DNA from: Hemibagrus wyckioides
Lineage: Eukaryota; Chordata; Actinopteri; Siluriformes; Bagridae
Reading direction: 5' to 3'
Assembly (NCBI RefSeq): GCF_019097595.1
Contig: NC_080726.1
Span: 19,197,705-19,261,704 of the forward strand
Length of the DNA stretch: 64,000 nucleotides
Shown here piece by piece: positions 21,201 through 34,345 of this stretch (position 1 is its first letter; every line of letters begins with the position of its first letter). Position numbers and translations under genes: made by a program. Below the pieces are notes generated by a model that worked only from the letters and a program-made list of their open reading frames with translations, made no database searches and was not told the origin of the DNA.

Positions 21201-24200
21201 AGGCTTTGTTTAATGCTAGTGGGATTCGCCTGTCAGTGGGAAATCAAGGCCAATGTCTGTACACGACACTCCTGCGAGCCCTTGCGTCTCGTTAAGCAGC
21301 TCCTCCGAGTCGCTCTCATAACACGAGTGAGTTATGTTTGCCCCGCCGATGAAGTCGCCTCACGCGGTGTGTTCCACGTCAATCATTTTGATTGGACACG
21401 CTTCCTCCGACAGAGCCGGAGTGATCTGAGCTCATGTCAGTTTTTATAAAAAGCCTCGGGTGATTGATTTGATGCCAGTGTGCCTATTAGGGAAAATTGC
21501 TCATCGATTTCGAATTTAAAATTCATGCCCTGCCCTGAACAAAGGGAAAAAAAACGTTTAAAGGCAGCGAGGTATTTATGGAGAACTGTGAAGAGATCAT
21601 CAGCATACAAGACAACATGGTAATAAATCCCTGACTGGTGTAAGGCAGAACAAAGGGCATTATCTCCTGACAGAAGAAGGAGAAGGGAATATAGCAGAGT
21701 GTAGGATATATCAGAACATGCCATCTATATTACACCCCGAAAGGCTACATTTCCTTGAAACGCCTAAAAAGCAAGCTGCATAACCGTATTATGCGATATA
21801 TGCTTTTTACTCTTGCTTGGCTTCTTTATCCTCTGGTCTGGCTAATGGAGATGATTTCATACATCTGTGTGTTACTCAGTGCTGCTATGAATCACATTAG
21901 TGTCAGCTTTCAGATCCACCATTTAAAATCACAAGGCAGCAGCTACCACGCCAGTCATCTCAAAGCTTATTCCGAGTTCCAGTTAGGCTACGCTGAAACA
22001 TTTTATTAGCAGATTTATGCCTAATCCTGTCCTGCTTTGTTCACATGACAAATTGATCCAATTTTTTTAAAAATTCGAATCTACCATAGAACAAAAGCCC
22101 TAATGGTGTTCAGGGCTCGGCTGGTGTAAATCGTCGGATGATGTCATGCTCTCAAGTGATCTCGGGGGTCTATAATGATGAGGGTGACTCATGAGAAATG
22201 AGTCATTCTGCAGCGGCAGCTACAAGACATCACCTATTACCGGAGCGTCCCAGTAATACCATGCGTAATCCACAATGCAAGCAACAGGTTTCAGCGCTTC
22301 TGCTCACTGCATAGGCTCTAATCTCATTTACTGCCTTATGCTTATATTAACTTTGTGGAGGAGTGAATGCAAATTTAACCCACTTTTAATTTATTTATTT
22401 ATGAATGCCACAGGAAGAAACTTGTTTCTGCAATGTTTGAATGTCTATAAGCAATTTTCCTGCTGAAAAAAATTCACATAGGAAATAGGGATCCATTTAA
22501 CAATTTTGTGGTTTCTTTACAAATGAAGCAGTGTCTACTTAACCAAAATGGTGCGTATTTAACAAAAATTTTCCTCTTCTCTTTAGATGTCCCTGCAGTC
22601 AATGTGATTATTATAGAACCATTTCTCATGGAAATATCACAGAAGTCAATCAGACCTATAGAATAACCATTAAACCTCCAACCAGAAGTCCTCAGGCTGC
22701 TATATGGTTCCATCCAAAGCCATTAGAAAACCATAAAACACCTCTAGATTTAAGATCAGTCAAAGATCCAAAATTAGAGACCTTGGCCTGCCATCATATC
22801 CAGGGTTTGTTCCTGTCTTTGGCTTAGTGTTCTTGTTATAGTTCATTTTATTTTAATTCAATTCAATTTATTTGTATAGCACATTTAACAGTGGACATTG
22901 TCTCAAAGCAGCTTTACAGAAGTATAGAAACAGAGAAAAGAGATCCACAGTGAGCAGATCCACTGTGACCCAAGGACAAAATGGACTGAAAATGGACAAA
23001 TGAACAAAAATAGCAGGGTTAACCGTAATGATTTCCATTATTAGTTCTTCAACAGGTTTACCATATTGTCTTCTACAAGAAATGCCACAGGAAATGGCAC
23101 TGATATTCCTCACAGTATGTTTTGCTCTAGGGAATACTTTTCAGGGCTGTTGATTAAAAAAAAAAGCATGCTATCACCACCGTGTTTCACAGTAGGGATG
23201 GTGGTGTCATCATAAAACAGTAGCTTGCTTTCAGAAGGGAAAAATCAGATTCAGTTCTGTATCCAATTCTGTAGCCAATCTAGCCTGAAATATTCAAATT
23301 ATTCATATCATTATTCATCATTTTTATTCAAGTTGTTCAGTTTCAATCATGTCATTTGTCTGGAAATGCTTCATGCTAAAGACTACAGTATCAGTTCAGA
23401 TTCATGTTATAATAGAGTCAGTATTGTCAATATAATATGCAAATGAATAAATATCAAACATTTGGATGTTTTCCTTCTGCAAACGGGAAAAAACAGCCCT
23501 TTTTAAAACCCATGGATGAAAAAAGGCACCATTTAAAGGTAGCAGTTTAGTAGAAGAGCTTTTTTTTTTTAAATATACAATCTAATACACAAACTTTTGA
23601 TATTTTCTTGAAATGACAAAACTATATAAATCTTTTGTAAAGTCTCATGAAAGGCTAAATAATTTCCATCAATTTGTTCCGTTTATGGCCAACAATTTCA
23701 TTCGAAATTCCTATTTCTAATGAGCAAGTTATGCTTTCTGCATTTCGTATGCATGACATTGTGTATGAAAGCGTTGGTTAAAAATTCCATTGCTCAAAAC
23801 AATAAGTGGTGCCATGAACCTACTATCCATATGTAACAGTATCTGCTCTATAGTAAAATACCCAAGAGATGATTAAAACGCGATACAACCTAACTGAATC
23901 AGATGAGTATATCGATTGCTTATTGAATTAACGCACCTTATGGCTTTATCGATGTCTTTGGAAACGTTTCCTTCAATGTGATTAAAAAAAAAAAGCATTA
24001 ACGTTGACGGTGAGGCTAGCTCGTTTATCTTCTCATTTCCTTCACAAGATGCCAATGTCCAGTCACCGTACATGGCTTGTGAAGCCCATTAGTGGGAAAA
24101 ATCCAATAAACGAGAAAGCAACAGGAGAATTTGGACACGGTTCAGGACCTGAGTCTGCATTCTGTGCTGCCTGATGCTGCTAAGATGAACCCATAAAGCA

Positions 24201-27200
24201 TAATAACGAGCAAGTGTGGACAAAACGCAGAACTAACTGGGTCAAAATGGCATCTGAGGTCTTGGCTGCCATTTGTATGGAAGATGTCCATTTTAATCGC
24301 GTTATAATTTGTGTAAATCATTCACTTTAGTGAGAATTCACATTTTATTTCTCACATACACGATACAACATGTAATGAAAAGCTTTACAACTTTATGTCT
24401 GTGACATACAAAGTAGAACAGAAAAATGGAATAAAAATAGTTCTAATAAAAACAGAAATAAAATGATCTTTACAAGCAAAAGAGAAAAATATGATATATA
24501 ATATGTATTAGTAGCAGAAAAGTATGACTATGTGACTAAAATTTGACTGAGGTATTCAATTTGGTGTGGAAAAATCCAGAAAAATCCAAGCTTTATTCCT
24601 ATTTGTTGTCCTGCTTCAATTCAAATCAATTATTTACACATTAGAGCCCAATCCCTGTTGGAGCCTAATGCAGCACTTTCATAAATAACTAAAAAATAAT
24701 AATAATTAATAAGCTTTTTCCCCCCAATAGAGCTATATATTGCTTTTACATCTTCAGCAATTTCATCTGTAATGTACTGTATTATAATCTAATTTTATTC
24801 TGATTCACCTCACTGTTTCAGGTTAATATCCATGCATATTTTTGTGTCCTTTTTTTAAAATGTTTTTTTCTTTTAACATGTTCTGCATTTGTTGATAAGC
24901 GCTTCATTTCCAGCTATCATATTTTTACACATTTATATATGCTTAATCATTTATCATTTCCATGATTTCTGTTATGTTTCTGTTTATTTTTTTTATTTTT
25001 TCGTTAGAGACATGTGAGTATTAAAATAACAGCCATTTGGTGGGGAAATTCAGCCGACGATCGAGGCGTACAAAGGTAAACTGATGTCTTATTCACATCT
25101 TTCCACTTTCCACAAATGTTTCTTGTTAGGATGGTTTGTAAGTAGTCTGTGCGAATGCTTATTAGCATGCTAGTATCTGAAATAAACTGAGATTATCCAT
25201 TGTGTTACAAAGTACACTGAGTAATGCCTTTAAAATGTTTCGGAGCATGTTTGAAGACATCAGTGAACCTATTAAAGCACAATAGTTTAGAGTTCTAACC
25301 CTTAATTACTTTAATTATCTCACTTTTACAGCTTTACTAAATCGTGACTATACATTAGGATCAAGTGCCTTATTAAGTAGAGATGTCACCAGTGGGGCTC
25401 TGTAATTAAGCCATAAATTTTATAAGCTTAGCAGATATAACTTATTTGCACATTTGTCAGTTTTCCTGGCTGTGCCCGATTGGTGAGAAACCATTTGAAA
25501 AATTCATGTCACTCCTTAACCTTTCTTACAGCCAATTGGCACCAATCCTTAACCTTTCCCTATTGCCCTAGTCGTTTATCCAGCCACTCACCTTTACAGG
25601 CTGTAAACCTTGCTTTATTACATTTGGCTTCTCTCAAGCCGTAAACTCTCGGCTTGAATTATGGAGTTTTAAATCTCAGCAGTCGTCGTTTCCTTTCAGT
25701 CTTCATTCGCTACAAATAGAGTAGGTAGTAGAGAGAAGAGAGTAGGATACAAGAGTTGTACATCGTTCGACAGTGTCATATTTGAAACCTTTTCAATCTG
25801 CAGCAATCGTGGATCACGAATGGCTGCTGCCATTTGGCTTCTCCGTGGTTCCTGGCAGTCGTGAGAGAAGGACAGAAGGAGAGGTGTGAATGTCGGGAAC
25901 TTGAGGGACTGTCCAAACTCGCTCTCCATTTGCATCGGTCACCAAGGACCATGTGACTATACCTTGCAGATCTGAAACCAGTTATCATAGGCAGTACCTC
26001 AACAACATCTTGATGTGGAAGATATTTTAAAAATTTTAGACTTATTAGTCTGAAAGTAATAGTTTTGATTAGTTTGCTAATAGGTCCGGTTTGGTTTCAT
26101 ACTGCATAAAATTAAACTGAAAAGTTTAGCTGAGGCATTCGAAGGGCTGAAAACGTCCTCATAAAACCTCATTCATTGGTCAGAAATAGAGCTTGGATAA
26201 CATGGAACTGCCCATAAGTATAATATTAGATAATTATAGGAATAATTCATTTAAAATATTTTGTGCTTCTTATTCTGCATTTATTCCAGTTGGTCAGTCA
26301 AAATCTCCATGACACTTACAGTACTACAGCTCTGTCCTTTGGTAACAGTTTGTATCTCATGGCACAATTTAGCAACTCTCATCTACAAAACAAAGGTGCT
26401 ACTCAAAACACACAGCATGTTTGATTCGCTCCCTGCAGTCTGGTTGATTCAGAATCAAATTGCTTTCTCACTGCAATCGAACCACGTTAGAGTTTACATC
26501 CACATCTCTTAGAAGCTCACGGACCTCAGCGTGATTACTGTGTTCTCACCTGTGTAATGAACTGCATCAGGGGGGAAAACACACCAGGGTTTAGTGTGCA
26601 AACAGACTCAATGATGTATGAAAGAACCCTCTGTAATGAATCATGTTGACTTTGCTCCCTCAGTTCCCAAAAAGTGTGAAAGTGTTTCCTTAAAGTTGTT
26701 ACACGAGTCATCAATCAGCACTGAACCCTGAAACCCCGTATTCTGTAGAGTTGATGGATTGTGGTCAATTCAGGGGCTGGACGATGCCAGTGCACTTAGT
26801 CAGTAGATCCCTGGAAATCTTGGGCAAGGAGCCATGCAAGAGTGTAACGAGGGGGCAGAGCATCTTGTTCGCACATTAAACACAGAGTTCAGACCTCATC
26901 TTTCCTGGCGGTTCATAATAAAACTAATGGAGTGAACTAATGAGGAAACCAGCCCAGATGTCCTTTTGGAGATAGACGAAGCATCACTCAAAGATCTGTG
27001 TCCATTAACTGCAGTCAACTGATTGGATTCCTTTCAGAGTCTGCATCAAAATATATCAGTAATGTTTTCAATTCCACACGGCTGGATTTCCCCCTGGAGT
27101 CTTTGATGTTGGTGCCTTGATGTTCCATGGTTATTAGATAGATAGCACATTTTTTTCCTCACAGCTTCTACAGATTCGTCCGTCTCTATCAAAGCTGGAG

Positions 27201-30200
27201 TCAGAATTTACTCACCACCACTTCAACATTAAAATTTAGAGAGTTATTTTAAATAGAGTATCATCCAGTGATTACAGGCCTATGATCTTACTTCTTGCAT
27301 GCCTTTTTTGTATTTGCATGCAGCTACAGTACCATTTGGCTTAGTGCAAGATTGTTGGGTCCAATCATTTCTGACTGCAGATCATTTGTTTTCAAATCAT
27401 ATTTTGGTATCTTTGACTTGTCACAATCTCCAATCTCATTTTAATCATTATTTAGATTCCATTCAGTTTTTTTTCCTACCTTGCACAACCTTCTTTCCGA
27501 AAAAGCGCTAATAAAGCTGCAGTGTTGGTGTCTGGTCTACTAATTGCACAGTGAACAGCTGCAGGTTTCCTACTTGCTAGAAATCTGCCAGGTGAACACG
27601 GCCTCCTGTTGAGCTCATGGCTCTGGAACAGCGATTAAAGCACAGCATGCCAGATTTGCTGGAGCTGCTGGATTGTGTTCACGCCTCTGGAAAGTCACAT
27701 TTTGGCTGCTCCACTTTAGCAATCACCAATGACAAAAGTGCCTAGATTATCCCCTAAAAGACAGCTTATTCCCTTCAGACAATTCAGCCTGTACAAGTAC
27801 AGTACAAGCATTTGCACAAGCATTTCTGATTTGGAAAAGGGTCACCAATGGTTTTGCAAACATTCCATGTTCTTTAGTATTCTTATGGATAATAATATTG
27901 CTTAAAAGCAAAATCTTTGATTTACTGATATCATGTCCAAGGTGTGTTCCTGATTTGCTTTCAGGGTTCCCAGGCTAGATTCTAGATTCTCAGGAGTAAA
28001 GTACTTACTGAAGATGAATGAATGTTTGAAAGCACAGTTTCTACTAATGCCAGAACCAAGACCAACCGAGATCATGATGTTATCATCCTTTGTAAACCAG
28101 CGAGTCAAATTACAAAAAGGTACTGATATAGTGAGAAAATTATAGTCTTTACTGACTGACCCTTTTGTGACTAGCAAAGACTGAACAGTTTGCACTTTAG
28201 TAATTTGTCTATTTTATGTGCCATGCCCTTTTAATCACTGCAACTTGCCAGACCCCTGAAACTGTTGAGGATTTAGAGCTTTGGTCAAGTGGCCAACAGT
28301 CTCTCTCTACCAGATCAAGATTGGAATTCAACTAGATTAGCAGATTAGCATTTTGGGCTATTGATTTGCAAGATTTGGAAGAGAAACTACTGAAAGTCTT
28401 CTAAAAATGATTTTGATCTTTCCTAATGCTGTTTCTGCTCCTCAGGTGGAGAAGACCGAAGAGGCTGACCAGGAGATCAAGCAAGATGGCACCAAACCAG
28501 AAGACAAAGCCCACAAGGCTGCCACCAAGATCCAGGCAAGCTTCCGTGGACACATAATCCGAAAAAAAATGAAGGATGATGACAAGGAGGAGGACAGTCC
28601 TGCTGCTGAGGCCAAGGCTGAGGAAAACGAGGGAGAAAAGAAAGAGGAAGATAAAGCTACTTCTCCCACTGCAGAGAACCAGGATGAAGCTGCCAAGGAG
28701 GAGGAAAAGGCCAAAAGTCCCACTAACTCTCCAGCAACAGAGGAGAGCAAGGGTGAAGCTCCTGCAACCTCCCCTTCAGAACCTAAACAAGATGTGAAGG
28801 AGGATCCAAAGGAAGCAGAGAAGCCTAAAGAAGCAGAAAGTGCTGAAGTCAAGACTGAGAAGCCTTCAGAGAATGTAGATGCAGAGAAGGAGGAAGATAA
28901 GGAGGAGGAGAACAAGGCGGAAGCCAAACAAGCCGACGTGCCTGCCACTGCTAGTGAGACAGCTGATTGTGAAGCCGAAGTGAACCAAACGCAAGACAAA
29001 CCAGGTGAGATATTAAAGAACTCAGACAAGCTGTAATTGTAAAGATGTAAAGATACCAAATAGAGATGAACAAGTGACAAATGATATGATTTTATGTTAT
29101 ATTATTGCTTTATTGTTTATTATCCCAATATTGTTTAGATTTATCGGATCCTTGACATTTCTGTCTAATATCATACTGGTACAAACACTGGTACAAAAGG
29201 AAAGAGCACTAGGTGTCAGTTTGTGAGATCCTGAGTGAGAGCCTGATCCTTGACTTTTTGGGTCCCTGTTTGATGCTCCCTCAAATGTTGTCCCTTGAGC
29301 AAAGTCATTAGTCCTTAAATGTTGGGCCTTTGGGCAAGGCCACAAGGCCTTAAATGTTGGGCCCTTGGGCAAGGCCACAAGGTCTTAAATGTTGGGCCCT
29401 TGGGCAAGGCCACAAGGTCTCAAATGCTGGGATCTTGAGCAAGGCCACTGGCCCTTAAATGTTGGGCCCTTGAACAAGGCCACTAGCCCTTAAATGTTGG
29501 GCCCTTGAGCAAAGCCACTGTCCCTTAAATGCTGAGCCCTTAACAAGGTCAAATGCCTCAAACATTTAATTGAGTAAATCTGCAAGATCTCAATTTTACC
29601 TCAAACCTGCACCTTTGAGGTAAAGCCAGTAGTCTGCAATTGTTAAGCTCTTGACCAGGTCCAGTAATATACAATTCGTTACTCATTGACGGAGGCCCCA
29701 AACCTTCAACTACTAGGTCTTTGAGCAACTCTGCCAGACCTCAATCTATTGGCCCTTGAATGAGGCAACAAGCTCACAGATGTCAGGTCTGTGACAAAGG
29801 TCACTAGTTAGGGCTCTAACTTTTAACTGCTCTGTGCTTGAATTTTATTCTGCTTCACTTTTTTAAATAAAATATGAATATGAATACAAATGTTTTGAAA
29901 ATGGATTTAGGAAGAGTCACTTTTTATTGATTTCAATTTGAAGACAATGTCACAAGACCGGCAAACCGATGAGGTTTTTGGCAGCTCCTTATTTGGTCTC
30001 AAAGATGCCTAAAAATGGCAGAGTGTGAATTGTGCAATGAGCTTTTTCATTAACACATCCTAAATGGCAAAACCGATAGTAGCAGCTTTATAATGATAAT
30101 ATAAATAAATAATATATAATAAATAAATAATTATAGATAATATAAATAAATAATATATAAATAATATTTTAAGATAATAATGAGACGATCAAACGACATG

Positions 30201-31561
30201 ATTAGGTTTGTTCTGACTTTTTAGGAAGGGATATAAAACTTAGAAATGAATCATGGAAAACATTCAACATATTGAATATTGATTGTAGACAGATGTTCAA
30301 GCAGTGTAATATCTCAGCATGGAGACAATATGCTGAACATGGGTGATGCTTTATAGGGGGCTGTTATTGCATGTCAATGATTTCTGAACAGAAAACAGGA
30401 TGAGTCTTGGTCTAACCGAATTACACAATCGATTTCTTCCCTCTACATGTTATAGTTTGTGCTTGAAGCCTTTAGCGGTTTCAGACGGAGATCTATAGCG
30501 CTGTGGCAAGTGCATGACTTGACCACAATTAGGCTTTATAGATGTTCTTCAGCCTCTGCAGCCATGAAGCATTAAATTTATTGCTCGTTTACTGTAGAAT
30601 TACACCAGATTCGGAAAGCAAAGCTGGCATCAAACTGCTGAAACACCTGCTTATAAACCTATAGTCCATCATTTCTAGCAAAATGTATTGATATTTTAAA
30701 AAAGTGTTTGTTTTTTCTTTTAAGAAATGTAAAGCTAGGAGCATATTTGCCAATATCTATAAAACTAATAATTTACAGCTTTGTACACTTGATCTCATGC
30801 AAAATTCATAAGATTTCGACTGAGTAAATGCTTTTATTAGATTTCCTATAAAATTTGCAGTGAGAGAAAATAAATTGTCATGTTTATTTTATTTTACACT
30901 CTTTACAGCCAAGACCTCAAACCTCACCCACAGAATTTTTTTGTCCTTCTATCAATATCAGTCTAATCTCAGGAGAAATCCGATGAAATCGTTAAGGTTT
31001 AAAGGTGATTTGATTAACAGGATGATTCAATCATGTAATTTCTGTTTAATCTTAATTTTAAAATACAAATAAAAATTTTCTTTTGTGAATTAGGCAACAA
31101 TCATTGAAATCATGAAATGATTAGTGGAGATTTATTATGCTAAATCAATTTAGACAGTAATTTACTTAATTTAATTTAATTTTTCGCAAAGTGAATTCCT
31201 GTGAGCACTAACCCCACAGTTTGACTTAAATGTTTGTGACTTTTTAGGTAATTTGACTTTTTAATTTTAGATTCCCTAGAGTTTATTTAACATTTATGGA
31301 AGGAATCTCCACTGTCAGTGTCATTTGACGCAGTACAGCTGTAAAGTTTAGTGATAACAGGAATGAACTTGTTTCACAGGCATTCCACATTAAACGTAAC
31401 TCTAACAAATTTCCCCTGGTATGAGAAGAATAAACACTTTTGGACACCAACTTCACCAAACAAATGTGCTTTCTTGTGCTATTTTGTCCTTACCAGATGC
31501 TGCAGATGACTCCGAGCAGGCAGAGGCGGCGAAGGAGGAGGACAAGGCCGAGAGCGCTTAA
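18240..31561 (+). CDS. gap43: neuromodulin / GAP-43 (three coding exons, complete)
   Basis: Growth-associated protein 43, an abundant growth-cone and presynaptic phosphoprotein. It sits on the inner face of the plasma membrane, binds apo-calmodulin and influences actin and axon growth. Coding exons are 18240-18269 (10 codons), 28446-29004 (186 codons plus one base) and 31497-31561, giving 217 residues. All junctions have GT-AG borders and matching phase (0, then 1). The protein starts [10 protein letters not shown], with the palmitoylated Cys3-Cys4 pair. Residues about 36-49 form the IQ motif ([10 protein letters not shown]). Ser42 is the equivalent of the mammalian PKC site Ser41. The rest is a low-complexity Glu/Lys/Ala/Pro tail, as is usual for GAP-43. 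The family is about 210-240 residues long. The neighbour lsamp in convergent orientation supports the identity. Confidence 0.97.
18820..20220. promoter_or_regulatory. CpG-richer block in gap43 intron 1, candidate regulatory region
   Basis: Repeat-poor sequence with far more CG dinucleotides than its surroundings (for example 19370-19510, with gcgcgc and ggcggcggcggcggcgg). Around 19760-20010 there are AT-rich homeobox or octamer-like words such as tattaatatgcac, tgaatattcatgtgcatg and catgaaatattctgcat. No long open frame is convincing. An alternative promoter, a distal enhancer or an unmethylated island are all possible, and cross-species alignment would be needed to decide. Confidence 0.4.
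21437..21724 (-). pseudogene. L1-like LINE reverse transcriptase fragment
   Basis: About 95 residues in one frame on the - strand. It contains [12 protein letters not shown]; the catalytic YADD is at 21596-21607. Downstream is [10 protein letters not shown], which aligns with the SGYKINxxKSE stretch that follows YADD in L1-type elements. Upstream, [18 protein letters not shown] resembles the PLLFxLxxEPLAxALR helix. Both ends run out of homology, so this is a short relic inside gap43 intron 1. Assignment rests on motif reading only. Confidence 0.6.
22856..22950 (-). repeat. dispersed repeat end (ctgctttgagacaatgtcca family)
   Basis: The sequence ttcaatttatttgtatagca, then ggacattgtctcaaagcagc, is the complement of the 'ctgtaaagctgctttgtgac' segment at 44960-45050 and 49259-49350. 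It is also in the same orientation as 59928-60085. It is a well-known dispersed fish repeat end. Confidence 0.75.
28446..29004 (+). CDS. gap43: gap43 exon 2 (main coding exon)
   Basis: Opens after CTCCTCAG with V-E-K, carries the IQ motif near its start, and then a long acidic and lysine-rich tail. It ends CAAACCAG/GTGAGA with one base of a split Asp codon. Dense open frames on the other strand and in the +1 frame here are compositional shadows. Confidence 0.97.
29005..31496 (+). other. gap43 intron 2 (2,492 bp)
   Basis: Starts GTGAGA and ends TTGTCCTTACCAG. It contains the 35-bp minisatellite at 29268-29560. The remainder (29561-31496) is AT-rich with no exon seen. Confidence 0.93.
29268..29560. 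repeat. 35-bp minisatellite in gap43 intron 2
   Basis: About eight head-to-tail copies of a unit containing ttaaatgttgggcccttggg and caaggccacaaggt. Successive 'aaatg' words at 29350, 29385 and 29420 give a period of exactly 35 bp. Flanking copies decay through 29260 and towards 29840. Confidence 0.92.
31497..31561 (+). CDS. gap43: gap43 exon 3 (C-terminus)
   Basis: Begins after TTACCAG and completes the split Asp codon. It encodes [13 protein letters not shown] and then EEDKAESA before TAA at 31559-31561. Acidic, as in other GAP-43 C-termini. Confidence 0.95.
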
Positions 31562-31920
31562 CGTGAACCGCCGTTGTAACACGATAACAGATAATTAAAA
31601 GGTCGCTCTTTGCCCTCTGATTGTGGAGACAGTCAGTTTTAATTTGTTTGGTCCTATATATTTTCTTTCGTGTGGCAAAATGATTTTCTTACATCTTGGG
31701 GAGGGATTTCTGGGGGGAGGGGAGGAGGAGGGGGGGGGGGAGTTTCCATACGCAACTTTGTGGCTCAAGCTAGCAGTGAACGTGCGAGAACGTGGCTGCT
31801 TCCTCAACGTGCGAGAAAACAACATTGTGCGTTCATCGACGTCACCGGAAAGAGACAGGACACGCAATTTCATACTCGATTCAAACCCGTTCGACCCTGG
31901 TTTGCATTTCTAGCTATTCC

Positions 31921-31970
<50 letters not shown>

Positions 31971-32490
31971 ATTGCCTTTTTCCATTTACCGTAGTAATAG
32001 TGCACTGCTATTTATTAGGGAGAAGTATTATATGATTCCCTTTCAGTGTTTTCTGCTGATGCATTGTTTTGGCCAGCGTTTCATGGATAGCTTGAACCCA
32101 TTCGACTCATTTGCATGGAAATTTTCCTCCTGAGAGGGAAATTAAAAAAAAAAAAAAACACAAAAAACAAACAAAAAAAAACCTCCTCGCAGTCACGAGT
32201 AACCAAAACGTTGTGGCTTCTTTCTCGATGTCCTCGGTGTTGTTAATGGCGGTTTGATGATATCGACTGGAATTATTCCTGCGCTGATGTTAAAACGAAA
32301 GAGAAAAATCGAACAAAATAAGTACAAAAAAAAAGTAAATAAAATAAATCAGCCTTCTTTTTCCTATGTTCACGTGAGAGTGCAATGTCCAGTTTGAATC
32401 TAAAAGGAGTTCAATTGTGGAAAAAAAAAAGAAATAAAATTTTAAAAAGTTTCAATGTCTGTTTTCAAAATAAAGAAATGTGCCAATTAT
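31562..32490 (+). other. gap43 3' UTR (approximate)
   Basis: Follows the stop codon. It contains a G-run (31712-31740), a (CA)n microsatellite (31923-31959), A-rich tracts, and two candidate poly(A) signals at 32433-32438 and 32469-32474. The end is set about 20 bases after the second signal and is inferred. Confidence 0.6.
32469..32474 (+). terminator. gap43 candidate poly(A) signal AATAAA
   Basis: Canonical AATAAA followed within 40-60 bases by GT-rich sequence (ttgtaatgtgtgtatg), about 0.9 kb after the gap43 stop codon. Confidence 0.6.
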
Positions 32491-34340
32491 CATCACAACA
32501 TGCGTGCATTTGTAATGTGTGTATGATCTTTGAGTCTGCTTTCTGTTATTGTCTAGCCATTCTAAAATATGTATTTAAAATGCACAGGAAACAGGAAAAA
32601 AATGTCTTCTACATTTAATCATTTTAAATAATTACTTGAAAAAATTACTCAGCCTGATTTCATCTCAAACAGAAGAAAAAACAGGAATTTATTGATTTCT
32701 AGCTCTAAAGTGTTTTTTGTCTGGATTTGTGTGCTATTTTTACAACCTCTCTGTGAAAAAAAATAGTCCCATAATAAAATATTAGGTTTCTTTTTATCCA
32801 TTAATCATTTATATATAGACAATGTTATCATGAGACTAGAGCGCTGCTGAATTCTGCATTCTGATTGGTCAGAAGGTACATATGGCAGGTTTGTATTGAT
32901 GTGCTCGTTTCTATAGTAACAGCTCGTTCACGGGGAGTCGTACTGTGAACGGATGTGTTTCTTGAACACATTCAGGGAGTCGCCAGTGTCAGCATTTCTC
33001 AACAAAACTTAATTTAAACTAGTTTCTTAATGACTAAATATTGTTCAGTGAGTTTTTAACTTATGGAGTATTAACGTAAACTAATATCCACTTTAAAATC
33101 TTACAAAGATGTTGGCTATAGATTAAAAATATAACGAAAGTATACAATTTAGGCGCTGCGGGAAATAGCACAAGCAGAAATGTCAGCAGCGTGAAAGCGT
33201 GGGTTTGCACCTCAGCTCAGGAGCGTGCTCGATGTTTCATTTTATTCAGGGCTTTCGTATTGGAATTTACAAGTGGACCTGATGGACGCATTCTAATGAC
33301 GTTAATTCAACCTTTTTTGGTCTTCGTGAGAAATTCGAATGACTGACGGAATAAAACAAAGCAGTAAACCCGCTTCATTGATTATTTTCCTGACGTGATT
33401 TTGATTCCATCCATCCAGTTACAATACAATAATAAATTCATCTGGCCAAACTAATGACGCAGAACGCTCAAGTATAATATTTTCTGAAGGAGACTATGGG
33501 GACTCGCCACAGGACTGTGAAGATAAATCGCTTCCTCCTCAAATCCACAGAAAAGAGCGACGCTAATGGCTGCTGCGCAAGCGGGAAAATGGCAGAAAGC
33601 TCAGTTTCACAGATTCTTGCTCCCCCTAGTGGTAGATTCAGAAAACTGCCGGTGGCTTTACTAAAGCGACACATGATTCACTCAAAACTGTGAAACTGAA
33701 CCAATTCATGTTACTATTGTAATATCCAAAAAATGTAATATCCAGAACAAACTGGAGACAAAAAGCAGGAGACATGTCCAAATTTAAAAGTGCTGTTTTT
33801 AAACTAAGAAGTTTTTACATTCAGGTTTTTAGAACCAGTTCAAAACCAGTACAATTTAGATTTTTTATTTTTTTTTATTTTTATTTTTTTACTTTTTTTT
33901 TCTAAAAAAATCTAGAATAAAAAGAACTACAAAACAAAAATAAATTTTGAAAAGGAAAAATTGACAGTATATCAAAATAGTATTTTTTTTTTCGCATTAG
34001 GTGTTTATATTTTGCTACGCCATATTTAGGTCCATTTTTTTAATATTTAAAAAAAAATTCAGCAAAGTAGCTAATAGGATTTTATTAACACATATGATGC
34101 GTTTTTTTAATTCAGAAGAAACTTTGAACTGATTATTTAGTAATAAATAAAAAAAAGTTAATCATTAAAAAATCGACTCTAAAGGAACAGTTTGACCAAG
34201 AAGTTATGTCTGAGCTCTGTTAGTTTATTTGTACCTTATAGGACAAAAACTAATTCACACCAAGTCACACCACCACAAACAAACCAACCAACAAGGAAAA
34301 AGGAAAAGTCACCAGTTTAATCGCACCATGTCAAATTCAA
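32491..34340. other. intergenic gap between gap43 and lsamp
   Basis: Short convergent intergenic stretch. It carries one copy of the 'attctgattggtcagaagg' repeat (32848-32945) and AT-rich homopolymer tracts at 33850-34160. The open frames at 33468-33693 overlap on both strands and match no known protein. Confidence 0.55.
32845..32945 (+). repeat. 'ctgattggtcag' dispersed repeat
   Basis: Contains gcattctgattggtcagaag and, 45 bases on, gtttctatagtaacagctcg. The same pair of phrases recurs at 45563-45655 and 49867-49960, and in reverse orientation at 52565-52705. Confidence 0.75.
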
Positions 34341-34345
34341 ATGAC

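Larger units (their letters stand above)
18270..28445 (+). other. gap43 intron 1 (10,176 bp)
   Basis: Starts GTAATT and ends TTTCTGCTCCTCAG. It holds a GC/CpG-richer unique segment (18820-20220), an L1-like reverse transcriptase remnant (about 21437-21724) and a dispersed repeat end (22856-22950). The stretches 18270-18820, 20221-21436, 21730-22855 and 22951-28445 show no coding exon or recognisable repeat. Confidence 0.9.

Noticed and set aside
28442..29080. 212-codon open frame on the - strand opposite gap43 exon 2
   Set aside because: It is the complement of Glu/Lys-rich codons, giving Ser/Phe/Leu runs. A composition shadow of a certain gene.
29097..29378. Open frame on the - strand in gap43 intron 2
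   Set aside because: Generated by the 35-bp minisatellite.
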